Translations under genes and position numbers: made by a program | Shown here: positions 12,598-23,044 of the stretch, in pieces | Layout: each line of letters starts with the position of its first letter | Position numbering within the stretch: position 1 is the stretch's first letter | Source: Rhabditoides inermis | Lineage: Eukaryota > Nematoda > Chromadorea > Rhabditida > Rhabditidae | Direction: 5' to 3' | Length of the DNA: 64,000 nucleotides | NCBI GenBank assembly: GCA_963966185.1 | Contig: CAWZYM010000367.1 | Location: forward strand, 194,501 to 258,500 | The notes under the pieces: model-generated | Databases searched by the model: none | What the model was told of the DNA's origin: nothing | Seen by the model: the letters and a program-made list of their open reading frames with translations, nothing else

Positions 12598-15366
12598 CTA
12601 AAGCCTAGTGGGGTCGTTAAGTGAGTGAAGCAAAAGAAACCTATTCAGGGCAATTTTGAATTCGTTCTTACGTTGATGGCAAACGGTTGAGCGGTCCAAC
12701 TTATTCCAATAGTTCACCACACGGGCTGACACAAACGTTGGCTCAGAGCCTACGACGGGATAAGTGATTTTGAGTCCGTTAGAACGAAGTGAAGCAGCTC
12801 GTGAATCTCGGGGAATGAGTGCGAAAGGCATGTGCGGCGTGTTCATATATCCATAAAGATAGCGATGTACAATGCGAATATCATTTTTAATGCGTCTGAG
12901 CCATAGTGTTTCCAGAGAAAGGGAGGACAATCGAACTGCATACTGTGTTTTAGGCAGTAAAATTCGAGTGAAAGCCCTTTGCACCTTTTCTAGATCATTA
13001 ATACATCCTTTGTTCATATGACAGAGAATTTCAGATCCATATTCTAGAGTAGGCCGTATCGAAATTTTATAGAAATTGAGAAACAATGCCGTATTTTTCG
13101 TAAATGTTCTTCTCAGAGTGTTGATACGACAATTTGCTTTCTGGATGACCTTTGATAGATGGATAGAAGGATCAAGGGTAGGGGTCATCCAAATACCAAG
13201 GTCGCGCACTACCTCCACGTTCGACAAAGTCACATTGTCGCATTGATATTTGTGCCTTGGATTTTTTTTGCCAAAGTTTAGTACCTCGCATTTGGTAACA
13301 GACAACTTTAATTGTCGATCCGCAAGGAAATTTCTCACATTATTCAGATCTTGATTCAATTTTTTATGGAAGTCAGGAATGTCATGACTGATATAAAGTT
13401 TCAAGTCGTCAGCATACACTATATGTTCACTGTAAATTATTGTGTTTCTGTCAAGGTCGTTAATATACAGCAGGAAAAGGAGTGGCCCGAGAACCGATCC
13501 TTGTGGTACGCCGCTTATTACCGGTAGCCATTCGGAAAAGCTGGATCCGATACGTACTGATTGCCGCCTATCACTCAGATAACACAATAACCATTGCAGC
13601 ACTTCTCGGTTTAGACCGTAACGTTTACATAGTATAAGCAGACGGCGATGACATACCGTATCAAATGCTTTACTCACGTCAAGATATATACAGTCTACAT
13701 TAGTTTTCTTGGCTAGTTTTGACGAAATATAGCCCACAAACTCTATCATATTGGTTGTACAGCTTCTTCCATTGAGAAAACCATGTTGCGCTCTAGAGAT
13801 TAAGTCGTTGTTCCAAAGATGATTACGCATTTGATACACAATAATGCGCTCCAAAACGCGGCATGTACAACAGGTAAGTGATATGGGTCTATAGTTAGTG
13901 CAACTTGAGTGGTCACCTTTCTTGAAAACAGGAACAACAATACTTTTTCTCCACGATTCTGGAACCGTACCACTCCTCATACTTTCTCTAAATATCAAAG
14001 ACAGCGGTAGAGCGAGTACAACAGCTAGTGACTGTAACAGGATAGAGGGAATATCGTCGGGCCCACAACTTAGTTTGCGCTTTGTTCTTTTAAGATACTC
14101 ATAGACAACATGGGCTGAAAGATCTACTTCCTGCATTTGAGAAATAGGCGTATTGATTTGTGGATCAAAATGCGCATTATTGTCAACTGTGAACACTGAA
14201 GCAAAATATTGATTGAACAGCGAAGCCCTTTCACTGTCGTTATCGACAACTCTACCAGATGCGTCTATTAGAGAGGGAATAGGTTGCGGAGGCGCCATCT
14301 TGTTTTTAACATATTGCCAATATTGCGTCGTGTTTTTGGACCTTAGGATATTCCTCTCCCTGTCACGAATACACATAGCCAGACTCTGCCTATACTCTCG
14401 CAAAAGTGCCTTATACCGTACTACATCATCTTGAAGGCCACTGTTTTTCTGTTTTATGTATGCTCGTCTAACCCGTTGCTTCAATTTTCCAAGCCAAATC
14501 GGAAACTCGCATAGTTGTGCAGATTTTAAAGGGACTCTTACAGATACACTTGTCATGACCTTATCACAAAACCTGTTGTACATTTCATTTAGATCGCAAT
14601 TATTGAACAGAGAGAACCAGTTGACTGAACTGAGATCGATTTCCATCGCAGCATAGTCCGCCTTGCGGAAGTCACGACTTTTCCTCACTGATCGCGGTGC
14701 AGGTAATTTGAAACAACGGAAATCCGCTTCCACCATGAGATGGTCGCTGAACGCTATTCCTGTACGCAAATTTGTGAGAAGCTGATTGTCATCCGTTAAA
14801 ATGAGATCGAGTGTGTTTTGACCTCGAGTGGGGAAATTTACAACTTGAAATAAACCGAGAGTGCTGCACAGATTTAGGAAGTTCCTAGCATGACTTGTCG
14901 TTGCATGGAGGTTTAGCCAATTCACATCAGGGAAATTGAGATCTCCCCCGACTACGAGGGAACCGCATATTGTGAGCGAACTCACAAAACTTTCGAATGA
15001 CCCAACAAAGTTCGCATCGGACCCGGGTGGTCGATAAACGCCTATGATGGTCATGTCCTTCGCGCCGTATCCAATGGTGATACAGACCGCGTCGAAAGAG
15101 CGGCACGAAAACTGCTTCGCTATTTTACTCCGAAAGATGTTGGGTACGGATATCAAAACACCACCACCGCCTTTATGAGACCGAGAGACCGAGTAAGATG
15201 TTCTATTAGAAAAAGTAGGAACCGCGTCTGTTGGGGATAACCATGTCTCAGTGATTATAGCTAATTGGTTGGGATTTAGAGAGAAATGATGCGAAAAGGA
15301 TAACATGGATTTATGATTTAAAGAGCGTGTATTACTTATAGACATGCTTAGTTCATCGCGTGACAT
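12598..15366 (-). CDS. LINE ORF2: AP-like endonuclease and reverse transcriptase
   Basis: This 922-residue protein would nick target DNA and copy the element RNA onto the nick (target-primed reverse transcription). The N-terminal endonuclease shows SNTRSL (about 11-16), ITETWLS with the catalytic Glu at 40, GGGGVLI (66-72), VYRPPG (110-115), GDLN (141-144, the usual GDFN-type motif), TLDLILT and SDH (207-209). The RT domain shows NYRPISL (491-497), LDVSKAFD with Asp563, GVPQGSVLGP (619-628) and the catalytic YADD (651-654), followed by thumb and C-terminal regions up to a YWNKL motif near 887. No RNase H or zinc finger was recognised. The length is normal for a CR1-like ORF2. The first ATG, 15366, is chosen because an in-frame TGA lies about ten codons upstream. 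It starts five nucleotides after the ORF1 stop, which suggests coupled termination and reinitiation. All key residues are present, so the enzyme may be functional. Confidence 0.95.
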   Translation of the reverse strand: MSRDELSMSISNTRSLNHKSMLSFSHHFSLNPNQLAIITETWLSPTDAVPTFSNRTSYSVSRSHKGGGGVLISVPNIFRSKIAKQFSCRSFDAVCITIGYGAKDMTIIGVYRPPGSDANFVGSFESFVSSLTICGSLVVGGDLNFPDVNWLNLHATTSHARNFLNLCSTLGLFQVVNFPTRGQNTLDLILTDDNQLLTNLRTGIAFSDHLMVEADFRCFKLPAPRSVRKSRDFRKADYAAMEIDLSSVNWFSLFNNCDLNEMYNRFCDKVMTSVSVRVPLKSAQLCEFPIWLGKLKQRVRRAYIKQKNSGLQDDVVRYKALLREYRQSLAMCIRDRERNILRSKNTTQYWQYVKNKMAPPQPIPSLIDASGRVVDNDSERASLFNQYFASVFTVDNNAHFDPQINTPISQMQEVDLSAHVVYEYLKRTKRKLSCGPDDIPSILLQSLAVVLALPLSLIFRESMRSGTVPESWRKSIVVPVFKKGDHSSCTNYRPISLTCCTCRVLERIIVYQMRNHLWNNDLISRAQHGFLNGRSCTTNMIEFVGYISSKLAKKTNVDCIYLDVSKAFDTVCHRRLLILCKRYGLNREVLQWLLCYLSDRRQSVRIGSSFSEWLPVISGVPQGSVLGPLLFLLYINDLDRNTIIYSEHIVYADDLKLYISHDIPDFHKKLNQDLNNVRNFLADRQLKLSVTKCEVLNFGKKNPRHKYQCDNVTLSNVEVVRDLGIWMTPTLDPSIHLSKVIQKANCRINTLRRTFTKNTALFLNFYKISIRPTLEYGSEILCHMNKGCINDLEKVQRAFTRILLPKTQYAVRLSSLSLETLWLRRIKNDIRIVHRYLYGYMNTPHMPFALIPRDSRAASLRSNGLKITYPVVGSEPTFVSARVVNYWNKLDRSTVCHQRKNEFKIALNRFLLLHSLNDPTRL

Positions 15367-15371
15367 ACTAT

Positions 15372-16169
15372 TCAGTGATTGATTATCACCGCATCAGATT
15401 TCCCCACTCCCCCACCTCCAGCTTCCTTGTCCACCGAGGTCTCCTTCCGAACGAGCGCGCTTCCCTTGAACCGTCCGCGTCCGGCCAGTCCCACCTCCAG
15501 ATCCCGCACGCAGTACCTGTAACTACCACAATCATCGTTAACAATGGAGACATAGTGCCTAAGCTGCTTATCCCTCTGACGCTCCATCCACGTGAGATCC
15601 GCACGAACGAAGCGACCGAGCCCAGCACGTCCGAGAACAGCGCGAACACGGCGAGTGGCGTCCGCGTCCCGCAGAGAGACTTTGACAGGGCGGTAACCTG
15701 GTCCGATCTTGATGTCCGGGCGGAACGCCTTGAGCACGAGGTCTTCAGTGAGTCCAGCTTCAATCACGGTCTTCTTGATGAGTTCAGTGAGCGACTCGGT
15801 AGTCTCGTCGTCCTTCTCCTCCAACCCAACGATCACACAACGCGAGTCCTTTCCTTCTTTGTCTCGCTCTTCTTTCAGCTTTCCGCTTTCCACGTACTCC
15901 TCGTACTGCCTGTTGCGTGGGACGCGCTTCTGAACATCCTCCAGCGAAAACGGATCATACTTGGTGACACGCGCGATGGTAGGCGGCGCGGATATCGATT
16001 GAGTATCGATCTTTTTCTCTATCATCGCAGTCAGCTTGGCAATCGTCTGCTGCTGAGAGGATATGGTACCTTGCTGCATCGTGATTGTCTCCTGCTGCTG
16101 CGCGAGCATCTCCTTCATCATCTGGTAGTTGTGCGCATCGACCAGAACATTCTTTTCGTTTTCGGCCAT
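15372..16169 (-). CDS. LINE ORF1 protein: coiled coil with RRM-like domain
   Basis: This 265-residue protein is the presumed RNA-binding chaperone that packages the LINE transcript. Residues about 12-57 are Gln-rich with heptad-like spacing (QQQETITMQQ...), consistent with a coiled coil for oligomerisation. Residues about 108-206 run from CVIVGLEE through RPVKVSL (160-166) to FVRADLTWMERQRDKQLRHY. This resembles the RNA-recognition-like core of many CR1-type ORF1 proteins, with its R-P-x-K-V strand and basic helix. The C-terminus (about 221-255) is basic and Gly-rich. No CCHC zinc knuckle is seen. The start is the ATG at 16169, just before the coiled coil. The stop (TGA) is five nucleotides upstream of the ORF2 ATG. 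An overlapping frame beginning at an ATG at 16302 runs across this start in another phase and is taken as a shadow or inhibitory upstream ORF. The family assignment is from motifs only. Confidence 0.88.
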   Translation of the reverse strand: MAENEKNVLVDAHNYQMMKEMLAQQQETITMQQGTISSQQQTIAKLTAMIEKKIDTQSISAPPTIARVTKYDPFSLEDVQKRVPRNRQYEEYVESGKLKEERDKEGKDSRCVIVGLEEKDDETTESLTELIKKTVIEAGLTEDLVLKAFRPDIKIGPGYRPVKVSLRDADATRRVRAVLGRAGLGRFVRADLTWMERQRDKQLRHYVSIVNDDCGSYRYCVRDLEVGLAGRGRFKGSALVRKETSVDKEAGGGGVGKSDAVIINH

Positions 16170-16392
16170 TGTTGAATTTCGGCCCGACCGGCCACGAGAG
16201 AAGACAACGAAGGAATGTCGATGCCGGCAGGCAACATCGGTTGAGGAACGAAGGAAATAAGGCTCGCGCCAGAATTTTCAAGTAGCGATATCCAAAGGAC
16301 ATGTTAGCAACAATGTGAAGTCTTCCAATTTATGTTAGTTAGATTCGCACGGTTCCATAGGGCAGATCACTAATCGACGGCATCTTTGTATC
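16170..16392 (-). promoter_or_regulatory. LINE 5' leader (presumed internal promoter)
   Basis: These 223 bp lie between the satellite junction and the ORF1 ATG. A full-length LINE must carry its promoter here, but no core element is identifiable. An ATG at 16302 opens a 115-codon frame that overlaps the ORF1 start out of phase, so leaky scanning or another mechanism would be needed for ORF1. Two stretches resemble the surrounding satellite: TGCCGGCA (16222-16229) and CAACATCGGTTGA (16232-16244). A CGGCCCGACCGGCC stretch lies near 16179-16192. The exact 5' end is uncertain by two or three bases because the flank begins TTT. Confidence 0.6.
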
Positions 16393-17100
16393 TTTCTCTG
16401 TTCAATCCAGCCCTCATCTGCTAACATCGGTTGACATCGGCCGACGTCGGCCGACGTTTCTCTGTCCACTCCAGCCCTCATCTGCTAACATCGGTTGACA
16501 TCGGCCGACGTCGGCCGACGTTTCTCTGTTCACTCCAGCCCTCATCTGCCAACATCGGTTGACATCGGCCGACGTCGGCCAACGTTTCTCTGTTCAATCC
16601 AGCACTCATCTGCCGGCATCGGTTGACATCGGCCGACGTCGGCCGACGTTTCTCTGTTCACTCCAGCCCTCATCTGCCAACATCGGTTGACATCGGCCGA
16701 CGTCGGCCAACGTTTCTCTGTTCAATCCAGCACTCATCTGCCGGCATCGGTTGACATCGGCCGACGTCGGCCGATGTTTCTCTCTTCACTTCAGCCCTCA
16801 TCTGCCAACATCGGTTGACATCGGCCGACGTCGGCCAACGTTTTTCTGTTCAATCCAGCTCTCATCTGCCGGCATCAGTTGACATCGGCCGACGTCGGCC
16901 GACGTTTCTCTGTCCACTCCTGCCCTCATCTGCTAACATCGGTTGACATCGGCCGACGTCGGCCGACGTTTCTCTGTTCACTCCAGCCCTCATCTGCCAA
17001 CATCGGTTGACATCGGCCGACGTCGGCCGACGTTTCTCTGTCCACTCCTGCCCTCAGCTGCCAACATCGGTTGACATCGGCCGACGTCGGCCAACGTTTC

Positions 17101-19160
17101 TCTGTTCAATCCAGCACTCATCTGCCGGCATCGGTTGACATCGGCCGACGTCGGCCGATGTTTCTCTGTTCACTTCAGCCCTCATCTGCCAACCTCGGTT
17201 GACATCGGCCGACGTCGGCCAACGTTTTTCTGTTCAATCCAGCACTCATCTGCCGGCATCGGTTGACATCGGCCGACGTCGGCCGACGTTTCTCTGTTCA
17301 CTTCAGTCCTCATCTGCCAACATCGGTTGACATCGGCCGACGTCGGCCAACGTTTCTCTGTTCAATCCAGCACTCATCTGCCGGCATCGGTTGACATCGG
17401 CCGACGTCGGCCGACGTTTCTCTGTTCACTCCAGCCCTCATCTGCCAACATCGGTTGACATCGGCCGACGTCGGCCGACGTTTCTCTGTTCACTCCAGCC
17501 CTCATCTGCCAACATCGGTTGACATCGGCCGACATCGGCCGACGTTTCTCTGTTCACTCCAGCCCTCATTTGCCAACATCGGTTGACATCGGCCGACGTC
17601 GGCCGACGTTTCTCTGTCCACTCCAGCCCTCATCTGCTAACATCGGTTGACATCGGCCGACGTCGGCCGACGTTTCTCTGTTCACTTCAGCCCTCATCTG
17701 CCAACATCGGTTGACATCGGCCGACGTCGGCCAACGTTTCTCTGTTCAATCCAGCACTCATCTGCCGGCATCGGTTGACATCGGCCGACGTCGGCCGACG
17801 TTTCTCTGTTCACTCCAGCCCTCATCTGCCAACATCGGTTGACATCGGCCGACGTCGGCCGACGTTTCTCTGTTCACTCCAGCCCTCATCTGCCAACATC
17901 GGTTGACATCGGCCGACGTCGGCCGACGTTTCTCTGTCCACTCCTGCCCTCAGCTGCCAACATCGGTTGACATCGGCCGACGTCGGCCAACGTTTCTCTG
18001 TTCAATCCAGCACTCATCTGCCGGCATCGGTTGACATCGGCCGACGTCGGCCGACGTTTCTCTGTTCACTTCAGTCCTCATCTGCTAACATCAGTTGACA
18101 TCGGCCGACGTCGGCCGACGTTTCTCTGTCCACTCCAGCCCTCATCTGCTAACATCGGTTGACATCGGCCGACGTCGGCCGACGTTTCTCTGTTCACTCC
18201 AGCCCTCATCTGCCAACATCGGTTGACATCGGCCGACGTCGGCCAACGTTTCTCTGTTCAATCCAGCACTCATCTGCCGGCATCGGTTGACATCGGCCGA
18301 CGTCGGCCGATGTTTCTCTGTTCACTTCAGCCCTCATCTGCCAACATCGGTTGACATCGGCCGACGTCGGCCAACGTTTTTCTGTTCAATCCAGCACTCA
18401 TCTGCCGGCATCAGTTGACATCGGCCGACGTCGGCCGATGTTTCTCTGTTCACTTCAGCCCTCATCTGCCAACCTCGGTTGACATCGGCCGACGTCGGCC
18501 AACGTTTTTCTGTTCAATCCAGCACTCATCTGCCGGCATCGGTTGACATCGGCCGACGTCGGCCGACGTTTCTCTGTTCACTTCAGTCCTCATCTGCCAA
18601 CATCGGTTGACATCGGCCGACGTCGGCCAACGTTTCTCTGTTCAATCCAGCACTCATCTGCCGGCATCGGTTGACATCGGCCGACGTCGGCCGACGTTTC
18701 TCTGTTCACTCCAGCCCTCATCTGCCAACATCGGTTGACATCGGCCGACGTCGGCCGACGTTTCTCTGTTCACTCCAGCCCTCATCTGCCAACATCGGTT
18801 GACATCGGCCGACATCGGCCGACGTTTCTCTGTTCACTCCAGCCCTCATCTGCCAACATCGGTTGACATCGGCCGACGTCGGCCGACGTTTCTCTGTCCA
18901 CTCCAGCCCTCATCTGCTAACATCGGTTGACATCGGCCGACGTCGGCCGACGTTTCTCTGTTCACTTCAGCCCTCATCTGCCAACATCGGTTGACATCGG
19001 CCGACGTCGGCCAACGTTTCTCTGTTCAATCCAGCACTCATCTGCCGGCATCGGTTGACATCGGCCGACGTCGGCCGACGTTTCTCTGTTCACTCCAGCC
19101 CTCATCTGCCAACATCGGTTGACATCGGCCGACGTCGGCCGACGTTTCTCTGTTCACTCC
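17101..19160. repeat. 1,280-bp (20-monomer) duplication
   Basis: Rare variants recur at exactly 20 monomers. AACCTCGGTT ends at 17200 and again at 18480. The TTCACTTCAGTCCTC monomer near 17300 recurs near 18580. GACATCGGCCGACATCGG at 17521 recurs at 18801. So about 17101-17880 equals about 18381-19160. The copies are not perfect: 17570 reads CATTTGCC where its partner reads CATCTGCC. A further copy of the later part lies at about 28925-29820. Confidence 0.75.
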
Positions 19161-19282
19161 AGCCCTCATCTGCCAACATCGGTTGACATCGGCCGACATC
19201 GGCCGACGTTTCTCTGTTCACTCCAGCCCTCATCTGCCAACATCGGTTGACATCGGCCGACGTCGGCCGACGTTTCTCTGTC

Positions 19283-22200
19283 CACTCCAGCCCTCATCTG
19301 CTAACATCGGTTGACATCGGCCGACGTCGGCCGACGTTTCTCTGTTCACTCCAGCCCTCATCTGCCAACATCGGTTGACATCGGCCGACGTCGGCCGACG
19401 TTTCTCTGTTCACTCCAGCCCTCATCTGCCAACATCGGTTGACATCGGCCGACGTCGGCCGACGTTTCTCTGTTCACTCCAGCCCTCATCTGCCAACATC
19501 GGTTGACATCGGCCGACGTCGGCCAACGTTTCTCTGTTCAATCCAGCACTCATCTAGCCAACATCGGTTGACATCGGCCGACGTCGGCCGACGTTTCTCT
19601 GTTCACTCCAGCCCTCATCTGCCAACATCGGTTGACCTCGGCCGACGTTTTTCTGTCAACTCCAGTATTCATCCGCCGACATCGACAAACATCTGCCGGC
19701 ATCGGTTGACGCCGGCCAACGTTTCTCTGTTTAATCCAGCGCTCATCTGCCGGCATCGGTTGACATCGGCCGACGTCGGCCACGTTTCTCTGTTCCCTCC
19801 AGCCCTCATCTGCCAACATCGGTTGACATCGGCCGACGTCGGCCGACGTTTCTCTGTTCAATCCAGCCCTCATCTGCTAACATCGGCTGACATCGGCCGA
19901 CGTCGGCCGACGTTTCTCTGTTCAATCCAGCTCTCATCTGCCGACATCGGCTATTATCGGCTGACGTCGGTCGACGTTTATCTGTTCACTCCAGTTCTCA
20001 TCTGCTAACATTGGTTGACATCGGCCGACGTTGGCCGACGTTTCTCTGTTCAATCCAGCCCTCATCTGCTAACATCGGCTGACATCGGCCGACGTCGGCC
20101 AACGTTTTTCTGTTCAATCCAGCACTCATCTGCCGGCATCGGTTGACATCGGCCGACGTCGGCCGACGTTTCTCTGTTCATTTCAGCCCTCATCTGCCTA
20201 CATCGGTTGACATCGGCCGACGTCGGCCAACGTTTCTCTGTTCAATCCAGCACTCATCTGCCGGCATCGGTTGACATCGGCCGACGTCGGCCGACGTTTC
20301 TCTATTCACTCCAGCCCTCATCTGCTAACATCGGTTGACATCGGCCGACGTCGGCCGACGTTTCTCTGTTCACTCCAGCCCTCATCTGCCAACATCGGTT
20401 GACATCGGCCGACGTCGGCCGACGTTTCTCTGTTCACTCCAGCCCTCATCTGCCAACATCGGTTGACATCGGCCGACGTCGGCCGACCTTTCTCTGTTCA
20501 CTCCAGCCCTCATCTGCCAACATCGGTTGACATCGGCCGACGTCGGCCAACGTTTCTCTGTTCAATCCAGCACTCATCTAGCCAACATCGGTTGACATCG
20601 GCCGACGTCGGCCGACGTTTCTCTGTTCACTCCAGCCCTCATCTGCTAACATCGGTTGACATCGGCCGACGTCGGCCGACGTTTCTCTGTTCACTCCAGC
20701 CCTCATCTGCCAACATCGGTTGACATCGGCCGACGTCGGCCAACGTTTCTCTGTTCAATCCAGCACTCATCTGCCGGCATCGGTTGACATCGGCCGACGT
20801 CGGCCGACGTTTCTCTGTTCATTTCAGCCCTCATCTGCCTACATCGGTTGACATCGGCCGACGTCGGCCAACGTTTCTCTGTTCAATCCAGCACTCATCT
20901 GCCGGCATCGGTTGACATCGGCCGACGTCGGCCGACGTTTCTCTATTCACTCCAGCCCTCATCTGCTAACATCGGTTGACATCGGCCGACGTCGGCCGAC
21001 GTTTCTCTGTTCACTCCAGCCCTCATCTGCCAACATCGGTTGACATCGGCCGACGTCGGCCGACGTTTCTCTGTTCACTCCAGCCCTCATCTGCCAACAT
21101 CGGTTGACATCGGCCGACGTCGGCCGACCTTTCTCTGTTCACTCCAGCCCTCATCTGCTAACATCGGTTGACATCGGCCGACGTCGGCCGACGTTTCTCT
21201 GTTCACTCCAGCCCTCATCTGCCAACATCGGTTGACATCGGCCGACGTCGGCCAACGTTTCTCTGTTCAATCCAGCACTCATCTAGCCAACATCGGTTGA
21301 CATCGGCCGACGTCGGCCGACGTTTCTCTGTTCACTCCAGCCCTCATCTGCCAACATCGGTTGACATCGGCCGACGTCGGCCGACGTTTCTCTGTTCACT
21401 CCAGCCCTCATCTGCCAACATCGGTTGACATCGGCCGACATCGGCCGACGTTTCTCTGTTCACTCCAGCCCTCATCTGCCAACATCGGTTGACATCGGCC
21501 GACGTCGGCCGACGTTTCTCTGTCCACTCCAGCCCTCATCTGCTAACATCGGTTGACATCGGCCGACGTCGGCCGACGTTTCTCTGTTCACTCCAACCCT
21601 CATCTGCCAACATCGGTTGACATCGGCCGACGTCGGCCGACGTTTCTCTGTTCACTCCAGCCCTCATCTGCCAACATCGGTTGACATCGGCCGACGTCGG
21701 CCGACCTTTCTCTGTTCACTCCAGCCCTCATCTGCTAACATCGGTTGACATCGGCCGACGTCGGCCGACGTTTCTCTGTTCACTCCAGCCCTCATCTGCC
21801 AACATCGGTTGACATCGGCCGACGTCGGCCAACGTTTCTCTGTTCAATCCAGCACTCATCTAGCCAACATCGGTTGACATCGGCCGACGTCGGCCGACGT
21901 TTCTCTGTTCACTCCAGCCCTCATCTGCCAACATCGGTTGACCTCGGCCGACGTTTTTCTGTCAATTCCAGTATTCATCCGCCGACATCGACAAACATCT
22001 GCCGGCATCGGTTGACGCCGGCCAACGTTTCTCTGTTTAATCCAGCGCTCATCTGCCGGCATCGGTTGACATCGGCCGACGTCGGCCACGTTTCTCTGTT
22101 CCCTCCAGCCCTCATCTGCCAACATCGGTTGACATCGGCCGACGTCGGCCGACGTTTCTCTGTTCAATCCAGCCCTCATCTGCTAACATCGGCTGACATC

Positions 22201-23044
22201 GGCCGACGTCGGCCGACGTTTCTCTGTTCAATCCAGCTCTCATCTGCCGACATCGGCTATTATCGGCTGACGTCGGTCGACGTTTATCTGTTCACTCCAG
22301 TTCTCATCTGCTAACATTGGTTGACATCGGCCGACGTTGGCCGACGTTTCTCTGTTCAATCCAGCCCTCATCTGCTAACATCGGCTGACATCGGCCGACG
22401 TCGGCCAACGTTTTTCTGTTCAATCCAGCACTCATCTGCCGGCATCGGTTGACATCGGCCGACGTCGGCCGACGTTTCTCTGTTCATTTCAGCCCTCATC
22501 TGCCTACATCGGTTGACATCGGCCGACGTCGGCCAACGTTTCTCTGTTCAATCCAGCACTCATCTGCCGGCATCGGTTGACATCGGCCGATGTCGGCCGA
22601 CGTTTCTCTATTCACTCCAGCCCTCATCTGCTAACATCGGTTGACATCGGCCGACGTCGGCCGACGTTTCTCTGTTCACTCCAGCCCTCATCTGCCAACA
22701 TCGGTTGACATCGGCCGACGTCGGCCGACGTTTCTCTGTTCACTCCAGCCCTCATCTGCCAACATCGGTTGACATCGGCCGACGTCGGCCGACCTTTCTC
22801 TGTTCACTCCAGCCCTCATCTGCCAACATCGGTTGACATCGGCCGACGTCGGCCAACGTTTCTCTGTTCAATCCAGCACTCATCTAGCCAACATCGGTTG
22901 ACATCGGCCGACGTCGGCCGACGTTTCTCTGTTCACTCCAGCCCTCATCTGCTAACATCGGTTGACATCGGCCGACGTCGGCCGACGTTTCTCTGTTCAC
23001 TCCAGCCCTCATCTGCCAACATCGGTTGACATCGGCCGACGTCG
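19283..23044. repeat. 3.76-kb block, copied at 40192-43953
   Basis: The order of variant monomers and module starts (19439, 20463, 21745, 22769) matches 40348, 41372, 42654 and 43678 at a constant offset of 20,909 bp. The left break is a C/T difference at 19282 against 40191; the right break is where one copy reads GTCGGCCGACG and the other GTCGGCCAACG, near 23045. Each block itself holds two HOR copies 2,306 bp apart. A few scattered single-base differences are visible, such as CAATTCC at 21963 against CAACTCC at 42872. Confidence 0.78.

Larger units (their letters stand above)
12344..16392 (-). mobile_element. Full-length CR1-like non-LTR retrotransposon (LINE)
   Basis: The element is about 4.05 kb and reads right to left. 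In order it has a 5' leader (16392-16170), ORF1 (16169-15372), ORF2 with endonuclease and reverse transcriptase (15366-12598), a 254-bp 3' UTR and a TTA/ATT microsatellite tail (about five units, 12344-12358). Both flanks are 64-bp satellite. ORF2 has endonuclease plus RT and no RNase H region, and with the microsatellite tail this fits the CR1/L2/Jockey group; the family within it is not determined. Both ORFs are uninterrupted, so the insertion is probably recent and might still be able to transpose. No clear target duplication is seen: the flanks share only two or three T residues. Confidence 0.9.

Noticed and set aside
12398..12601. 67-codon plus-strand frame in the LINE 3' UTR
   Set aside because: It is antisense within the UTR; the hairpins account for the structure seen.
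15360..16175. 271-codon plus-strand frame opposite ORF1
   Set aside because: It is antisense to the ORF1 gene, with no recognisable domain; a shadow of a GC-rich coding strand.
15955..16302. 115-codon minus-strand frame overlapping the ORF1 start
   Set aside because: It is out of phase with ORF1 and has no family features; kept only as a possible upstream ORF note in the leader.
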